A stretch of DNA of 64,000 bases from Acidobacteriaceae bacterium (GCA_027449965.1 DAIDKP010000020.1:1-64000), one strand, 5' to 3'. Numbered from the stretch's first letter, positions 52,390 to 61,476 are shown. Numbers and translations: made by a program. Notes: generated by a model from the sequence alone, not told the origin.

Positions 52390-54288
52390 CTACAGGGATG
52401 AAGCGTCCTTCGGCTTGGGCAGGACCATATCCAGTATCTCCGCCGCCAATGTATAGCGGCCAAAGGGCGCGCTCACCTGCACACCCTGCACCATGGGTCG
52501 TGCTTCGGCCAGCATCTCCTGCGCAATACGAATTCCCTCGGCTCGAGCCGCTTCCGGCGTCTCTGCCTGAGCCATGCGCAGCATCACCGCTTCCGGCATG
52601 GAAACGCGCAGATCATTTCGCATAAACTCCGCATTGCGCAGGCTGGTTAACGGCCAGATTCCGGCAATCACGGGAATCCGAAACGATTCGATCCGTTTCA
52701 GGAAGCGCTCCAGCAGACGCATGTCAAAGACCGGCTGCGTAATGGCATACTCCGCTCCTGCATCCACCTTCCAGGCAAAGCGCCGCAGTTCCTGGTCAAG
52801 ATCGGGAACACCGGGATTGGCTGCCACGCCAATCGTGAAGTTGGTCGAATCGCCAATTGCGTTGGACCCAATGTCCAGGCCATGATTCAAGCGTCGAACA
52901 ATATTCACCAGCCCGATCGCATCCACATCGAAGACCGCCGTTGCATCCGGATAGTTACCCAGCTTCGGCGGATCGCCGGTCAGGCAAAGAATATTCTTCA
53001 GTCCCAGCGATGAGGCACCCAACAGGTCCGATTGAATGCTCAGAATATTTCGATCGCGACACGTATAGTGCAGAACCGTTTCAATACCCGTCTGCTGTTG
53101 AATCTGGATGCACAGGCTCTGCGCGCTCATTCTTGCCGATGCGCGCGGCGAGTCCGGCACGTTGATTGCGTGTACGCCAAGCGAAGTGAGCAGCTTTGCT
53201 CCTTCCAGTTCCTTGGACGAGTTGATCCCGCGCGGAGGCACAATCTCCACCATCGTCACAAATTTTTCTTCTGCAATCAGCCTGCCGATCGTTGACCGTT
53301 GAGCCAACGGCAAAGGCGGTGTCTCCGCGCTGATCTCAGCCTGCGTCGGCTCCGTCAGCGTGATGTGTGTCTGCGCATCCAACGCGCGCAGCGCAGACTT
53401 CATCGCGCGTATATGGTTCGGCGTCGTGCCACAGCATCCGCCCACAAACTGTGTTCCCGCCTTCACCGCCTTGCGCGCAAAGCTCGCCATGTACTCCGGT
53501 GAGCACAAGTAGATATTGCGACCCTCCACGGCGCGCGGCATCCCCGCATTCGGCATGGCCATCAGTGGCAGATGTGTCGCACGGCGCATCGCCTCCACCG
53601 CGGTTAACACGGTCGCCGGACCGGTCGAGCAGTTGCATCCCACCGCATCGGCTCCAGCTTCCGTCAGGATCGCTGCGGCATGTTCGGGCGTCGTTCCGTC
53701 CAGGCAGCGTCCATCCTCATCCACCGTCATCATCACGGCAACAGGCAGTTCCGGCGCAATCGTCTTCGCGGCCTGCAAAGCCTCTCGCGCTTCATTCACC
53801 GCTGGCATCGTCTCCACAATCAGCAGATCAACGCCTGCGTTCACCAGCGCCAGAATCTGTTCTTCAAAGGCCGCTCTCGCTTCCGAGAGTGAAATCTTCC
53901 CCAGCGGTTCCAGGCGCACTCCGAGCGGTCCAATCGCTCCAGCCACCCACGCCTCCCCGGCCTGCTTGTCCTTGAAATGCCCGACCGCTTCGCGCGCAAT
54001 GCGAACACCTGCGGCATTGATCTCCGCAACCTTGTCATTCAGTCCGTGACGCTCCAGCCGAAAGCGATTGGCGCCAAACGTATTCGTCTCCAGAATCTCA
54101 GCGCCGCTTTGCAGATACTCTTCGTGAATCGCAAGAATCAGCGATGGATCGGATAGATTCAGCTCGTCGTAGCAGCGATGGATAAACACACCACGGCCAT
54201 ACAGCACGGTTCCCATCGCGCCGTCACACAGCACGGGGCGATCCTGAAACAACGTTGTCAAAAGAGAGTTCGGCTTCTTGTCGGGCAC
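52390..54288 (-). CDS. Fused homocysteine S-methyltransferase / methylenetetrahydrofolate reductase
   Basis: A bifunctional enzyme of one-carbon and methionine metabolism, about 632 residues. The N-terminal half is a zinc homocysteine methyltransferase (LCDGAMGT; Cys in VGCNCSTGP and the GGCCGT pair). The C-terminal half is a MetF-like FAD barrel (FVTMVEIVPPRG, NVPDSPRASARM, TGDPPKLGNYPD and YAITQPVFD). It makes 5-methyltetrahydrofolate and may methylate homocysteine with another donor. The start is unsure: the GTG at 54288 gives the usual short N-terminus, and a GTG at 54342 is open too. An upstream mini-ORF ends 5 bases before 54288. xseB follows. Confidence 0.88.
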   Translation of the reverse strand: MPDKKPNSLLTTLFQDRPVLCDGAMGTVLYGRGVFIHRCYDELNLSDPSLILAIHEEYLQSGAEILETNTFGANRFRLERHGLNDKVAEINAAGVRIAREAVGHFKDKQAGEAWVAGAIGPLGVRLEPLGKISLSEARAAFEEQILALVNAGVDLLIVETMPAVNEAREALQAAKTIAPELPVAVMMTVDEDGRCLDGTTPEHAAAILTEAGADAVGCNCSTGPATVLTAVEAMRRATHLPLMAMPNAGMPRAVEGRNIYLCSPEYMASFARKAVKAGTQFVGGCCGTTPNHIRAMKSALRALDAQTHITLTEPTQAEISAETPPLPLAQRSTIGRLIAEEKFVTMVEIVPPRGINSSKELEGAKLLTSLGVHAINVPDSPRASARMSAQSLCIQIQQQTGIETVLHYTCRDRNILSIQSDLLGASSLGLKNILCLTGDPPKLGNYPDATAVFDVDAIGLVNIVRRLNHGLDIGSNAIGDSTNFTIGVAANPGVPDLDQELRRFAWKVDAGAEYAITQPVFDMRLLERFLKRIESFRIPVIAGIWPLTSLRNAEFMRNDLRVSMPEAVMLRMAQAETPEAARAEGIRIAQEMLAEARPMVQGVQVSAPFGRYTLAAEILDMVLPKPKDASSL

Positions 54289-54460
54289 AATACTTACGAT
54301 GCTATCGCGTTTTGCCGCTCCGTGTGCGTGTGCTTCATACACGCATCGCCCGCGAAGAGGAGGCCCCTACCCATCACCTCACATCCCGCCTTCGCGCTTC
54401 CGTCCGGAGCCGCGGTCATCGGGCCTGCCCATACATTTCCGTGCTTCCCATATCCCCGTG

Positions 54461-54499
54461 GTTGCGTCGAAACAGGGTATGCATACCCGGGGCGCAAAC
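54461..54499. repeat. Nested palindrome centred on GGGTATGCATACCC
   Basis: A perfect 14-bp palindrome (54475-54488) is flanked by GTTGCG and CGCAAAC, which can pair with one bulged A. It could be a protein-binding operator or an RNA stem on either strand. Confidence 0.6.
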
Positions 54500-54654
54500 T
54501 CACTTTGTCTTGCTTCGAGTCTTGGATCAAGTTCCGGCTTGGGTCTTGGCTGGGGGCCCGGCTCGAATCCACCTGCATTTGGGTTGGCCCGCTCCAGCTT
54601 CCGTCCACAGAGTCAAGCTACCCGTTCACAAGGTCCGGATTCGGTCCCCCGGTT

Positions 54655-54663
54655 TGCTATACT
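54655..54663 (+). promoter_or_regulatory. Extended -10 promoter element for lipoprotein gene
   Basis: TGCTATACT matches an extended -10 (TGnTATAMT). It would start a message near 54670, giving a 30-base leader with AGAGGA before the TTG start. No clear -35 is present, as is usual with extended -10 promoters. Confidence 0.5.
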
Positions 54664-54699
54664 TGCCCAGACAGCTCGTTTTGAATGAGGTAGAGGATT

Positions 54700-56112
54700 T
54701 TGAAGAAAAGGGGACTCGCTCTCTGCGCCCTAGCGGCATTGGTGACCGCCGGTGTGCTTTCGGGCTGTGGTAACAACTTCTATTTTGCTGGCCGTGTTCT
54801 CCCACCCAGCGGAATTGCAAATCGTGTTCTCATTGCTATCCAGAACCCGAGCGCCTTCAGCAAGGGCGCGCTGGAGATTGTCGATGCCTACTATGACATC
54901 CGACAAAGCTATAACGACCGTGTGCCCGGCTTCAGCATTGCCGGCTACTCCGGTTCAGAACCCAGCACAATTCAGAACATGCCGGAAGAGCAACTCGGCG
55001 CGGTCTACGGCTCCGGGGACGGCTCTTTCACGCTGGTGAACTATCAGAAGGAAAGCAATGGCGGAGCCATCGCCAGTCTTGGAACGCTTTCGTCCAGCAT
55101 CTTCGTCACGCGCAGTCAGACATTTGTCTTTGCAGCGGATCAGCAGGCGCACTTCCTCAATGTCGTAGACAAAGTCGGCGGCAAGGCCTACAGTCTGGGT
55201 CTGCCCGGGGTATATCGAGTTTCCACCAACCCCGGCGGTTCGGTGGCTCTCGCCTTTGTGCAGAACTCCAACTACGCCTACTACCCCCGCAAGCTTCAGG
55301 GCTTTGAAACGACAGCGTACAGCGGAGGCCCATCCACCTGGCCACCCAATGCGGTCGATTGCGAACCCTTGAATGCTCCGGGAATGTGTCTCTTTCAGGT
55401 TGCCGACAGCAGTCATCATCCCATCCAGTTTGATCGCCCCATCAAAGCGCTTTGGAGCGCAGATGGCAGCACGGCCTATGTTTTGAACTGCGGTCCGGAG
55501 TGTGGCGGCAAGCAGTCTTCGGTTGTGCTGCTTCCCACGGCTCCGCTGATTCTTCAAAGCGGCCAGCAGTCGGGTTCGATTCCCACTTCGCCGACAACCA
55601 TCCTGACGCCGGGCGGCGCCAGCAATGGCTTGGTCGACAGCAACACGCTCTACGTCTATGGCGAACAGCCGCAGCCAGATGGACTGTTTGCCGGCTTTCT
55701 GACTCCTGTCAATCTGACGAACAACACTGCGGGCAACGCGGTCTCTGTCAGTGACGCTGCACCGGGTCAACCCACAAAGATGGTGCTCGCCGACGACAAC
55801 ACGCTGTGGCTCGGAGGCGTTCGTTGCGAACAGGGTGAGCGTTACGCCAAGGGCGAACCCTATGGTTGCCTGACCATGTACAACACGTCCACCAACTCCG
55901 CCACTCTGCTCGAACCGTTTCAGGGCGACCTGACCGGAATCGCTGCCGTTTTGACGCTGCACAAGGTCTATGTCGCCGAGGGTGGCCAGGTCTACATCTT
56001 TTCGACCGTCGATGGTACAGCGATCAATAATTTCTATGTGACGGTTACCGGTACGGCCTACGACGTTGCCTACATGGATGCAACGACGGACGCTGACAAC
56101 ACGGATTACTGA
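54700..56112 (+). CDS. Putative lipoprotein with beta-propeller-like body
   Basis: A 470-residue exported protein of unknown role. The signal peptide ends in a lipobox LSGC (lipidated Cys about residue 23). The rest lacks known catalytic motifs. Several repeating stretches about 50-70 residues apart, rich in Gly, Ser and Thr with short beta-strand patterns, suggest a beta-propeller (YVTN- or Lactonase-like). A PQPDG loop and four Cys in the middle are notable. The start is TTG with GAGGA close by. Acidobacteria carry many such lipoproteins; no function can be assigned. Confidence 0.75.
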   Translation: MKKRGLALCALAALVTAGVLSGCGNNFYFAGRVLPPSGIANRVLIAIQNPSAFSKGALEIVDAYYDIRQSYNDRVPGFSIAGYSGSEPSTIQNMPEEQLGAVYGSGDGSFTLVNYQKESNGGAIASLGTLSSSIFVTRSQTFVFAADQQAHFLNVVDKVGGKAYSLGLPGVYRVSTNPGGSVALAFVQNSNYAYYPRKLQGFETTAYSGGPSTWPPNAVDCEPLNAPGMCLFQVADSSHHPIQFDRPIKALWSADGSTAYVLNCGPECGGKQSSVVLLPTAPLILQSGQQSGSIPTSPTTILTPGGASNGLVDSNTLYVYGEQPQPDGLFAGFLTPVNLTNNTAGNAVSVSDAAPGQPTKMVLADDNTLWLGGVRCEQGERYAKGEPYGCLTMYNTSTNSATLLEPFQGDLTGIAAVLTLHKVYVAEGGQVYIFSTVDGTAINNFYVTVTGTAYDVAYMDATTDADNTDY

Positions 56113-56171
56113 CCCGTTTTTCCCATTTGCTTCGAAGTTCCGTTCACGCGACTTGCTGACACGACTGGTTT

Positions 56172-56915
56172 ATGGATCAACCCGGCACAGCGACGCCTTT
56201 CGATGTACTTGCCATCGCCGCACATCGGGATGACGTCGAGCAAACCTGTGGCGGAACCCTTCTGCGCATGGCTGACCGCGGTCTGCGCACCGGAATCCTC
56301 GATCTGACCCGTGGCGAATCCGGCACGCGCGGCACAGCCGCCGAGCGCGCCGCAGAAGCTCAGGAAGCTGCCTTAATCCTGCGTGTATCGCATCGTGAAT
56401 CGCTCGATTTCCCCGATGGCGCCATCGTCAACTCTCTCGACAATCGCATCGCCATCGCTCGCATCCTCCGTCGTCTTCGGCCGCGCGTCGTCATCCTGCC
56501 GTACGGTCAGGCGCGTCATCCGGATCATGCAATCTGTGCATCCCTCGGCTATGACGCCTGCTTCCTTGCCGGTCTGGGCAACTTCTCCGGCGGCGATCTT
56601 GGGCCGGACGCTCCGCATCGACCGTTCAAGATTGTGTACGCCAGCCTTTACGCCGACGTGCGCCCCACTTTCATCGTCGATATCACCCCCTACATGGAGA
56701 CACGAATTCAGTCGCTGCTGGCCTATCGTTCGCAGTACTCCAACCAGCAGCAGGGAAGTGGACTCTTCGTACCGGAGCAGGAGATTCGCGAGCGTATCCT
56801 TGCTGAAGCGCGTCACTATGGTTTGCTTGCCGGTGTCCGCTATGGCGAACCATTCGTGCAGCGGGAAGTGGGTCTGGTGGATGATCTGACGCTGATTCCG
56901 GTTCAGTCGATCTGA
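56172..56915 (+). CDS. bshB1: PIG-L family deacetylase, BshB1-like
   Basis: A zinc deacetylase of 247 residues similar to BshB1, which removes acetate from GlcNAc-malate during bacillithiol synthesis. The metal loop reads AHRDDVEQTCGGTL. The usual AHPDD motif has Pro replaced by Arg, with the His and Asp ligands kept. RHPDH supplies the third ligand, and the YRSQY segment and C-terminal GEPF fit the BshB1 group. Neither bshA nor bshC is in the window, so the exact substrate is unproven. No Shine-Dalgarno is clear. The unknown gene after it starts 50 bases on. Confidence 0.85.
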   Translation: MDQPGTATPFDVLAIAAHRDDVEQTCGGTLLRMADRGLRTGILDLTRGESGTRGTAAERAAEAQEAALILRVSHRESLDFPDGAIVNSLDNRIAIARILRRLRPRVVILPYGQARHPDHAICASLGYDACFLAGLGNFSGGDLGPDAPHRPFKIVYASLYADVRPTFIVDITPYMETRIQSLLAYRSQYSNQQQGSGLFVPEQEIRERILAEARHYGLLAGVRYGEPFVQREVGLVDDLTLIPVQSI

Positions 56916-56965
56916 TCTTCCCTCGATCGGATCTTCCCAGTCTGTCTGCGGCAGGAGCGCTTCCG

Positions 56966-57760
56966 ATGCTCACCGATTCCATCTCGCAACCGCATCGCCA
57001 TCCGGCAGTCACCTGGCTGCTGGTCATGACCGCGACCATACAGCCAGCCTCGAACGCCAATGTCCAGCGTCTCGATCCTGCCTTGCGTCTGGCCGACTAC
57101 GAGCGCGCACTCCGCTTCTGGCTTGCGCAAACCCATCCTTCCACAAGCCGAATTCTCTTTCTCGAAAACTCCGGTTCCGATCTTTCTTCCCTGCGGGCCA
57201 TTGCCACCCAGGAAAACTCCGCCGGCAAGCCTGTCGAATTCCTTTCGATTCCCGCCGGTCCCATTCCAGCAGGCTTGAACTACGGCTACTCCGAGATGGA
57301 GCTGCTCGACGCCGGCCTCGATCGTTCCGAGCTTCGCCGCCAGACTTCACACATGATTAAGACCACGGGAAGGCTCATCTTTCCTTCACTTCCCAACGCC
57401 ATCGACCGCTTGCCGGCTCCGCCCGAACTCCTCATCGACTGTCGCCGATTTCCCTGGCCCCGTCATGGGGCCGATGCGCGGGTTCAGCTTTTTGCCTGCT
57501 CCCATGCCTATTACGACCAGCACCTGCGCGGTTCGCAGCACAGCATGAACCCCACCACCCTTCGTCTGCTGGAGCAGCTTCTTTATGCACGCGTCATCCG
57601 GACGCAGGGTCAGCCCGGTGTCTATCTGCGCTTCCCCTGCAATATTGATCCCGTCGGCTACTCCGGATTCAAAGGGCGAAGCTACCAGACCATCGGGCAA
57701 AGATTCGATCAGATCACTCGGGCATTCCTGCGCCGCGTCGCTCCCGCCTACTGGTATTGA
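56966..57760 (+). CDS. Unknown protein with a KTTGR motif, possibly glycosyltransferase-related
   Basis: A 264-residue soluble protein I cannot place in a family. AGGAG lies 8 bases before the ATG. It has Rossmann-like alternation in the first half (TWLLVMTATIQP, then RILFLENSG) and NYGYSEMELLDAG followed by MIKTTGRLIFP. K-x-TGR segments occur in some LPS/capsule glycosyltransferases after a nucleotide-sugar fold, so a transferase is possible. The C-terminal half ends in a basic stretch. It follows the BshB1-like gene by 50 bases and may be co-transcribed. Confidence 0.6.
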   Translation: MLTDSISQPHRHPAVTWLLVMTATIQPASNANVQRLDPALRLADYERALRFWLAQTHPSTSRILFLENSGSDLSSLRAIATQENSAGKPVEFLSIPAGPIPAGLNYGYSEMELLDAGLDRSELRRQTSHMIKTTGRLIFPSLPNAIDRLPAPPELLIDCRRFPWPRHGADARVQLFACSHAYYDQHLRGSQHSMNPTTLRLLEQLLYARVIRTQGQPGVYLRFPCNIDPVGYSGFKGRSYQTIGQRFDQITRAFLRRVAPAYWY

Positions 57761-57862
57761 CCTTCGACACCTTTCGGCTTTTTCCCGCTTTTTTCGCAAT
57801 GCGGCAAAGGAGTTTCGGGTTTCCTTGACGGCCCTGTTTGCGGGAACCAATAATGCAGTTGT

Positions 57863-57898
57863 AGCTTGAATGGAACTTTTGGGGTGTTTCTTCAAGCT
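57863..57898. repeat. Inverted repeat in sdhC leader
   Basis: AGCTTGAA (57863-57870) and TTCAAGCT (57891-57898) are exact inverted copies 20 bases apart, ending 32 bases before the sdhC ATG. This may be an operator or an RNA stem just upstream of the sdhC Shine-Dalgarno. Confidence 0.55.
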
Positions 57899-57930
57899 TT
57901 CCATCCGATTTTTTTGCAGGAGCAACTCTC

Positions 57931-58707
57931 ATGGCCACCGCAGCACGCCCTGATGCAAGTCAGACTTCCAGTCCCGTGGGTCGCGGTGTCGAACCGCTGC
58001 GCGCCGGAAAAGGCAACTCGTTTCTTTTTCGCAAGCTGCACTCGCTCTCCGGCATCGTGCCCATCGGCGCATTCCTGATCGAGCATCTGCTCTCCAACTT
58101 TGAAGCGCTCAAAGGTCCTCTGGCCTACGCCGAACAGGTCAAATTCCTCAACAGCCTGCCGCTTGTCCGCTTTCTTGAAGTCGGTCTCATCTTCATCCCG
58201 CTTGCCTATCACGCACTCTATGGCGTCTACATCGCCATGCGCGGCAAGGCCAACGTCATCTACTATCCCTGGTCCGGCAACTGGATGTACATGATGCAGC
58301 GCTGGACCGGCTACATCGCCTTCGTCTACATCATCCAGCATGTCATTCGCCAGCGCTTCATGGGTGTCAGCCTCCCAGAGCATCCCGGCGCGGCCTTCCA
58401 CAAGGTGCAGATGGAGCTGTCCAACCCGTGGATGCTGGCCGTCTACGTCATCGCCATGATCGCCGTCTGCTGGCACTTCTCCTACGGCATCTGGCTCTTC
58501 GCGGCCAAGTGGGGCATCACTCCAGGAGCCAATGCTCGCCGCCGCTTCGGTTATCTCTGCGCCGTGCTCGGCGTCGTGCTAGCCGTCATGGGATTGGCCA
58601 GCATCTACGCTTTCGTTGGGCCAAATTACAAAAATGCTCCCGCCGATGTGATGCCGGCACAAACCCTGCTGTACGTAACGCCTTCACCGGGTGCATCCTT
58701 GTCGTAG
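57931..58707 (+). CDS. sdhC: Succinate dehydrogenase cytochrome b558 subunit
   Basis: Single membrane anchor of a type-B succinate dehydrogenase, 258 residues with about five helices and dihaem b. Helix His residues are visible in KLHSLSG, LIEHLLSNF, AYHALYG, IIQHVIRQRF and WHFSYGIW. It reduces menaquinone in related enzymes. AGGAG lies 8 bases before the ATG. First of sdhCAB; sdhA follows after 96 bases. No sdhD is needed in this type. Confidence 0.93.
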   Translation: MATAARPDASQTSSPVGRGVEPLRAGKGNSFLFRKLHSLSGIVPIGAFLIEHLLSNFEALKGPLAYAEQVKFLNSLPLVRFLEVGLIFIPLAYHALYGVYIAMRGKANVIYYPWSGNWMYMMQRWTGYIAFVYIIQHVIRQRFMGVSLPEHPGAAFHKVQMELSNPWMLAVYVIAMIAVCWHFSYGIWLFAAKWGITPGANARRRFGYLCAVLGVVLAVMGLASIYAFVGPNYKNAPADVMPAQTLLYVTPSPGASLS

Positions 58708-58803
58708 GCATCGGTTGAGTGGAGTCAGAAGAACTCAGTCATCGTGGAAAACGCTCTCCCAAGGCATCCAGAGAGCAGGCAGGAAAGGACAGGAATCAAT
58801 CTC

Positions 58804-60582
58804 ATGGCGGCACCCAAAATCATCGTAGTAGGCGGTGGGCTGGCCGGTCTGGCCGCGGTCATCAAGATCGCTGAATCAGGCGGCAACGTCGATCTTTTCT
58901 CCATCGTTCCAGTCAAGCGCTCTCACTCGGTCTGCGCTCAGGGCGGTATCAACGCGGCCAAGAACCTCAAAGGCGAGGGCGACACCACCTGGAAGCACTT
59001 TGATGACACCATCTATGGCGGCGATTTCCTCGCCAACCAGACGCCGGTCAAGGCGATGTGCGAGGCCGCGCCGGGCATCATCGACCTGCTGGACCGCATG
59101 GGGGTTCCCTTCAATCGCACGCCCGAGGGACTGCTTGATTTCCGGCGCTTCGGCGGCACGCTCTATCACCGCACGGCCTTCGCCGGTGCGACGACCGGTC
59201 AGCAGTTGCTCTACGCGCTCGACGAACAGGTGCGCCGCTATGAATCCGAGGGCCGCGTGCGCAAGTTCGAAGGCTGGGAGTTCCTCTCCGCCGTCCTCGA
59301 CTCCGAAGGCGTCGCGCGCGGCATCTGCGCCATGAATCTGCGCTCGATGGAACTGGTCACCTTTCCGGCGGACGCGATCATCATCGCTACCGGCGGCAAC
59401 GGCGCTATCTTCGGCAAGAGCACGAACTCGGTTGTCTGCACGGGATCGGCGCAGGCGGCGCTCTATCAGCAGGGTGCGTATTACGCGAACGGCGAATTCA
59501 TCCAGGTTCACCCCACGTCCATCCCCGGCGAAGACAAGCTGCGGCTGATGTCCGAGTCGGCGCGCGGCGAAGGTGGCCGCGTCTGGGTGCCGCGCACGCC
59601 CGGCGACAAGCGTGAAGCCAAATCCATCCCGGAGAATGAGCGCTGGTACTTCCTCGAAGAGTGGTATCCGAAGTATGGCAACCTCGTCCCGCGCGATGTG
59701 GCCACGCGCGCCATTCACAAGGTTGTCTACGAGCACGGACTCGGCATCGACGGTCAGCCGATGGTCTATCTCGATCTCACGCACATTGACCGCGCGACAC
59801 TGGACCGCAAGCTCGAGGGCATCCTCGAAATCTACGAGAAGTTTGTCGGCGACGACCCGCGCGAAGTGCCGATGAAGATATTCCCCGGCATGCACTACAC
59901 CATGGGCGGACTCTGGGTCGACTTCAATCAGATGACCAACATCCCCGGTGTCTTCGCCGCCGGCGAGGCCGAGTACCAGTATCACGGGGCCAATCGGCTC
60001 GGAGCCAACTCGCTCGTCAGTTGCATCTTCGGCGGTTTTCAGGCTGGTCCCAACGCCGTCGCCTACGCCAAGTCGCTCAAGCCAGCATCCGGCGACGGCG
60101 GCCACGCGCAGGAGTTGGCTCGCCAGCAGGCGCTTAACCAGCAGTTGCTCAGCTCCAGCGGCACGGAGAATCCCTTCCGCATCTGGCGTGAACTCGGCGA
60201 GACAATGACCCAAAACGTCACCGTCATCCGCTACAACAAGAACATTCTGGAGACGGAAAACAAGATCGCCGAGCTGATGGAGCGATACCGCAACATCAAC
60301 CTGAGCGACCGCAGCCAGTGGGCCAACACCAGCTTCGCCTTCACGCGGCAGCTTTGGAACATGCTTCAGATCGGTCGTGTCGTGGCTCAGGGTGCGCGGC
60401 TGCGCGATGAGTCACGCGGCGCTCACTACAAGCCGGACTTTCCGGAGCGCAACGACGAGAAGTTCCTCAAGACCACCAAAGCCAGCTTCGATGCGACGGC
60501 CAACGAACCGCGCATTGAGTATGAGGAGGTGGACACACAGTTCATTCCGCCTCGTCCGCGCCGCTACGATGCCGCAAGCTGA
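58804..60582 (+). CDS. sdhA: Succinate dehydrogenase flavoprotein subunit
   Basis: Oxidises succinate to fumarate with covalent FAD. The 592-residue protein shows VVGGGLAGLAA, the FAD-linking His in RSHSVCAQGGINAA, HPTSIPGEDKL, the active-site Arg in SARGEGGRVW, MGGLWVD and HGANRLGANSL. It is of the Bacillus/epsilon-type fumarate reductase-SDH branch. The ATG at 58804 gives the family start; the upstream in-frame ATG at 58744 does not. Codon use is rich in C/G third bases compared with genes in the left half of the window. Confidence 0.96.
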   Translation: MAAPKIIVVGGGLAGLAAVIKIAESGGNVDLFSIVPVKRSHSVCAQGGINAAKNLKGEGDTTWKHFDDTIYGGDFLANQTPVKAMCEAAPGIIDLLDRMGVPFNRTPEGLLDFRRFGGTLYHRTAFAGATTGQQLLYALDEQVRRYESEGRVRKFEGWEFLSAVLDSEGVARGICAMNLRSMELVTFPADAIIIATGGNGAIFGKSTNSVVCTGSAQAALYQQGAYYANGEFIQVHPTSIPGEDKLRLMSESARGEGGRVWVPRTPGDKREAKSIPENERWYFLEEWYPKYGNLVPRDVATRAIHKVVYEHGLGIDGQPMVYLDLTHIDRATLDRKLEGILEIYEKFVGDDPREVPMKIFPGMHYTMGGLWVDFNQMTNIPGVFAAGEAEYQYHGANRLGANSLVSCIFGGFQAGPNAVAYAKSLKPASGDGGHAQELARQQALNQQLLSSSGTENPFRIWRELGETMTQNVTVIRYNKNILETENKIAELMERYRNINLSDRSQWANTSFAFTRQLWNMLQIGRVVAQGARLRDESRGAHYKPDFPERNDEKFLKTTKASFDATANEPRIEYEEVDTQFIPPRPRRYDAAS

Positions 60583-60634
60583 TCCGCAACGACCACTGGG
60601 AATGGCCGGAACCAGCCGGCATGGGAGAGAAATC

Positions 60635-61384
60635 ATGGCAGAGAAAACCATTCAGATCGAAATCAAGCGCCAGAGTGGGCCGGAAGCGCCATCCACATGG
60701 GAAAAATTCGAGATTCCCTGGAAGCCGGGCATGAACGTGATCTCTGTCATGCGTGAGATTGCCGCCAATCCCGTCAACTCCAACGGTCAGGAGACAACGC
60801 CCATCGCCTACGACTCCAACTGTCTGGAGGAGATCTGCGGCTCCTGCGCGATGGTCATCAACGGCAAGGCTCGCATGGCCTGCTCGGCACTGGTCGACAA
60901 GCTGGAGCAGCCGATTCGCGTGCAGCCGCTCACCAAGTTCCCCGTCGTCCGCGATCTGGCCGTGGACCGCAGCGTACTGTTTGAGAACCTCAAGGCCGTC
61001 AAGGCCTGGGTGCCCGTCGACGGAACCTATGATCTCGGCTCCGGGCCGCGCATCTTCCCGCAGCAGCAGGAAGCTGCGTATCCACTGTCGAACTGCATCA
61101 GTTGCTGCTGCTGCATGGAGGTCTGTCCGCAGTTCAATGACGCTACGGGATTCGTCGGCGCGGCCACCATTGCTCAGGTCAAGCTCTTCAACTCCCACCC
61201 CTCCGGCAAGGTGCTCAAGGAGGAGCGTCTGCGCGCGCTGGCCGGTGACGGCGGTGTGCAGGAGTGCGGCTTCGCACAGAACTGCGTCCAGGCCTGCCCC
61301 AAACAGTTGCCGCTCACTGAGGCCATCTCCGATGTCACGCGCGATGTCACCCTTCAGGTGGCCAAGGATTTTCTGCGCGCCTGA
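60635..61384 (+). CDS. sdhB: Succinate dehydrogenase iron-sulfur subunit
   Basis: Carries the three iron-sulfur clusters linking SdhA to SdhC, 249 residues. The [2Fe-2S] site is NCLEEICGSCAMVINGKARMAC; the [4Fe-4S] and [3Fe-4S] sites are CISCCCCMEVCPQF and CGFAQNCVQACPKQ. GGGAGAG lies about 5 bases before the ATG at 60635. A hairpin follows the stop by 25 bases. Confidence 0.95.
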   Translation: MAEKTIQIEIKRQSGPEAPSTWEKFEIPWKPGMNVISVMREIAANPVNSNGQETTPIAYDSNCLEEICGSCAMVINGKARMACSALVDKLEQPIRVQPLTKFPVVRDLAVDRSVLFENLKAVKAWVPVDGTYDLGSGPRIFPQQQEAAYPLSNCISCCCCMEVCPQFNDATGFVGAATIAQVKLFNSHPSGKVLKEERLRALAGDGGVQECGFAQNCVQACPKQLPLTEAISDVTRDVTLQVAKDFLRA

Positions 61385-61408
61385 TTGCATCCCTGATCTC
61401 GTCATCCG

Positions 61409-61434
61409 AAGGGCCGCGCCACATGCGTGGCCTT
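61409..61434 (+). terminator. Terminator-like hairpin after sdhB
   Basis: AAGG-CCGCGC pairs with GCGTGG-CCTT around a CACAT loop, with one bulged G and one G-T pair, followed by TTCGCGTTT. Likely ends the sdhCAB message. Confidence 0.6.
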
Positions 61435-61476
61435 TCGCGTTTCGAGGCTCGGCCTTGCACTTGCCAGCCTGCGAAA

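Larger units (their letters stand above)
54289..54699. other. Gene-free divergent leader region with inverted repeats
   Basis: This stretch of about 410 bases separates the methyltransferase/reductase gene (leftward) and the lipoprotein gene (rightward). It holds a 7-bp stem (CGCGAAG at 54351 with CTTCGCG at 54390), a nested palindrome at 54461-54499, and an extended -10 for the rightward gene. On the minus strand an ATG after AGGTG reads a 26-codon ORF (start MGRGLLFAGDAC) that stops just before the GTG at 54288. No known riboswitch consensus is recognised. Confidence 0.5.

Noticed and set aside
54541-54600. tRNA-like string (CTCGAATCC) in the 54.5-kb intergenic region
   Set aside because: The flanking bases do not pair as a T-arm and no acceptor or anticodon stem can be drawn.
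54289-54699. SAM or THF riboswitch before the methyltransferase/reductase gene
   Set aside because: GGAGCGGGCC on the minus strand recalls the SAM-I core only loosely. The rest of the conserved core is missing.
57822-57856. TTGACG...TAATGC as the sdhC promoter
   Set aside because: The spacer is 20 bases, too long for a normal sigma70 promoter.
58876-60213. 445-codon open frame antisense to sdhA
   Set aside because: It is a by-product of the GC-rich third positions of sdhA. The translation resembles no protein, and sdhA itself has every expected motif.
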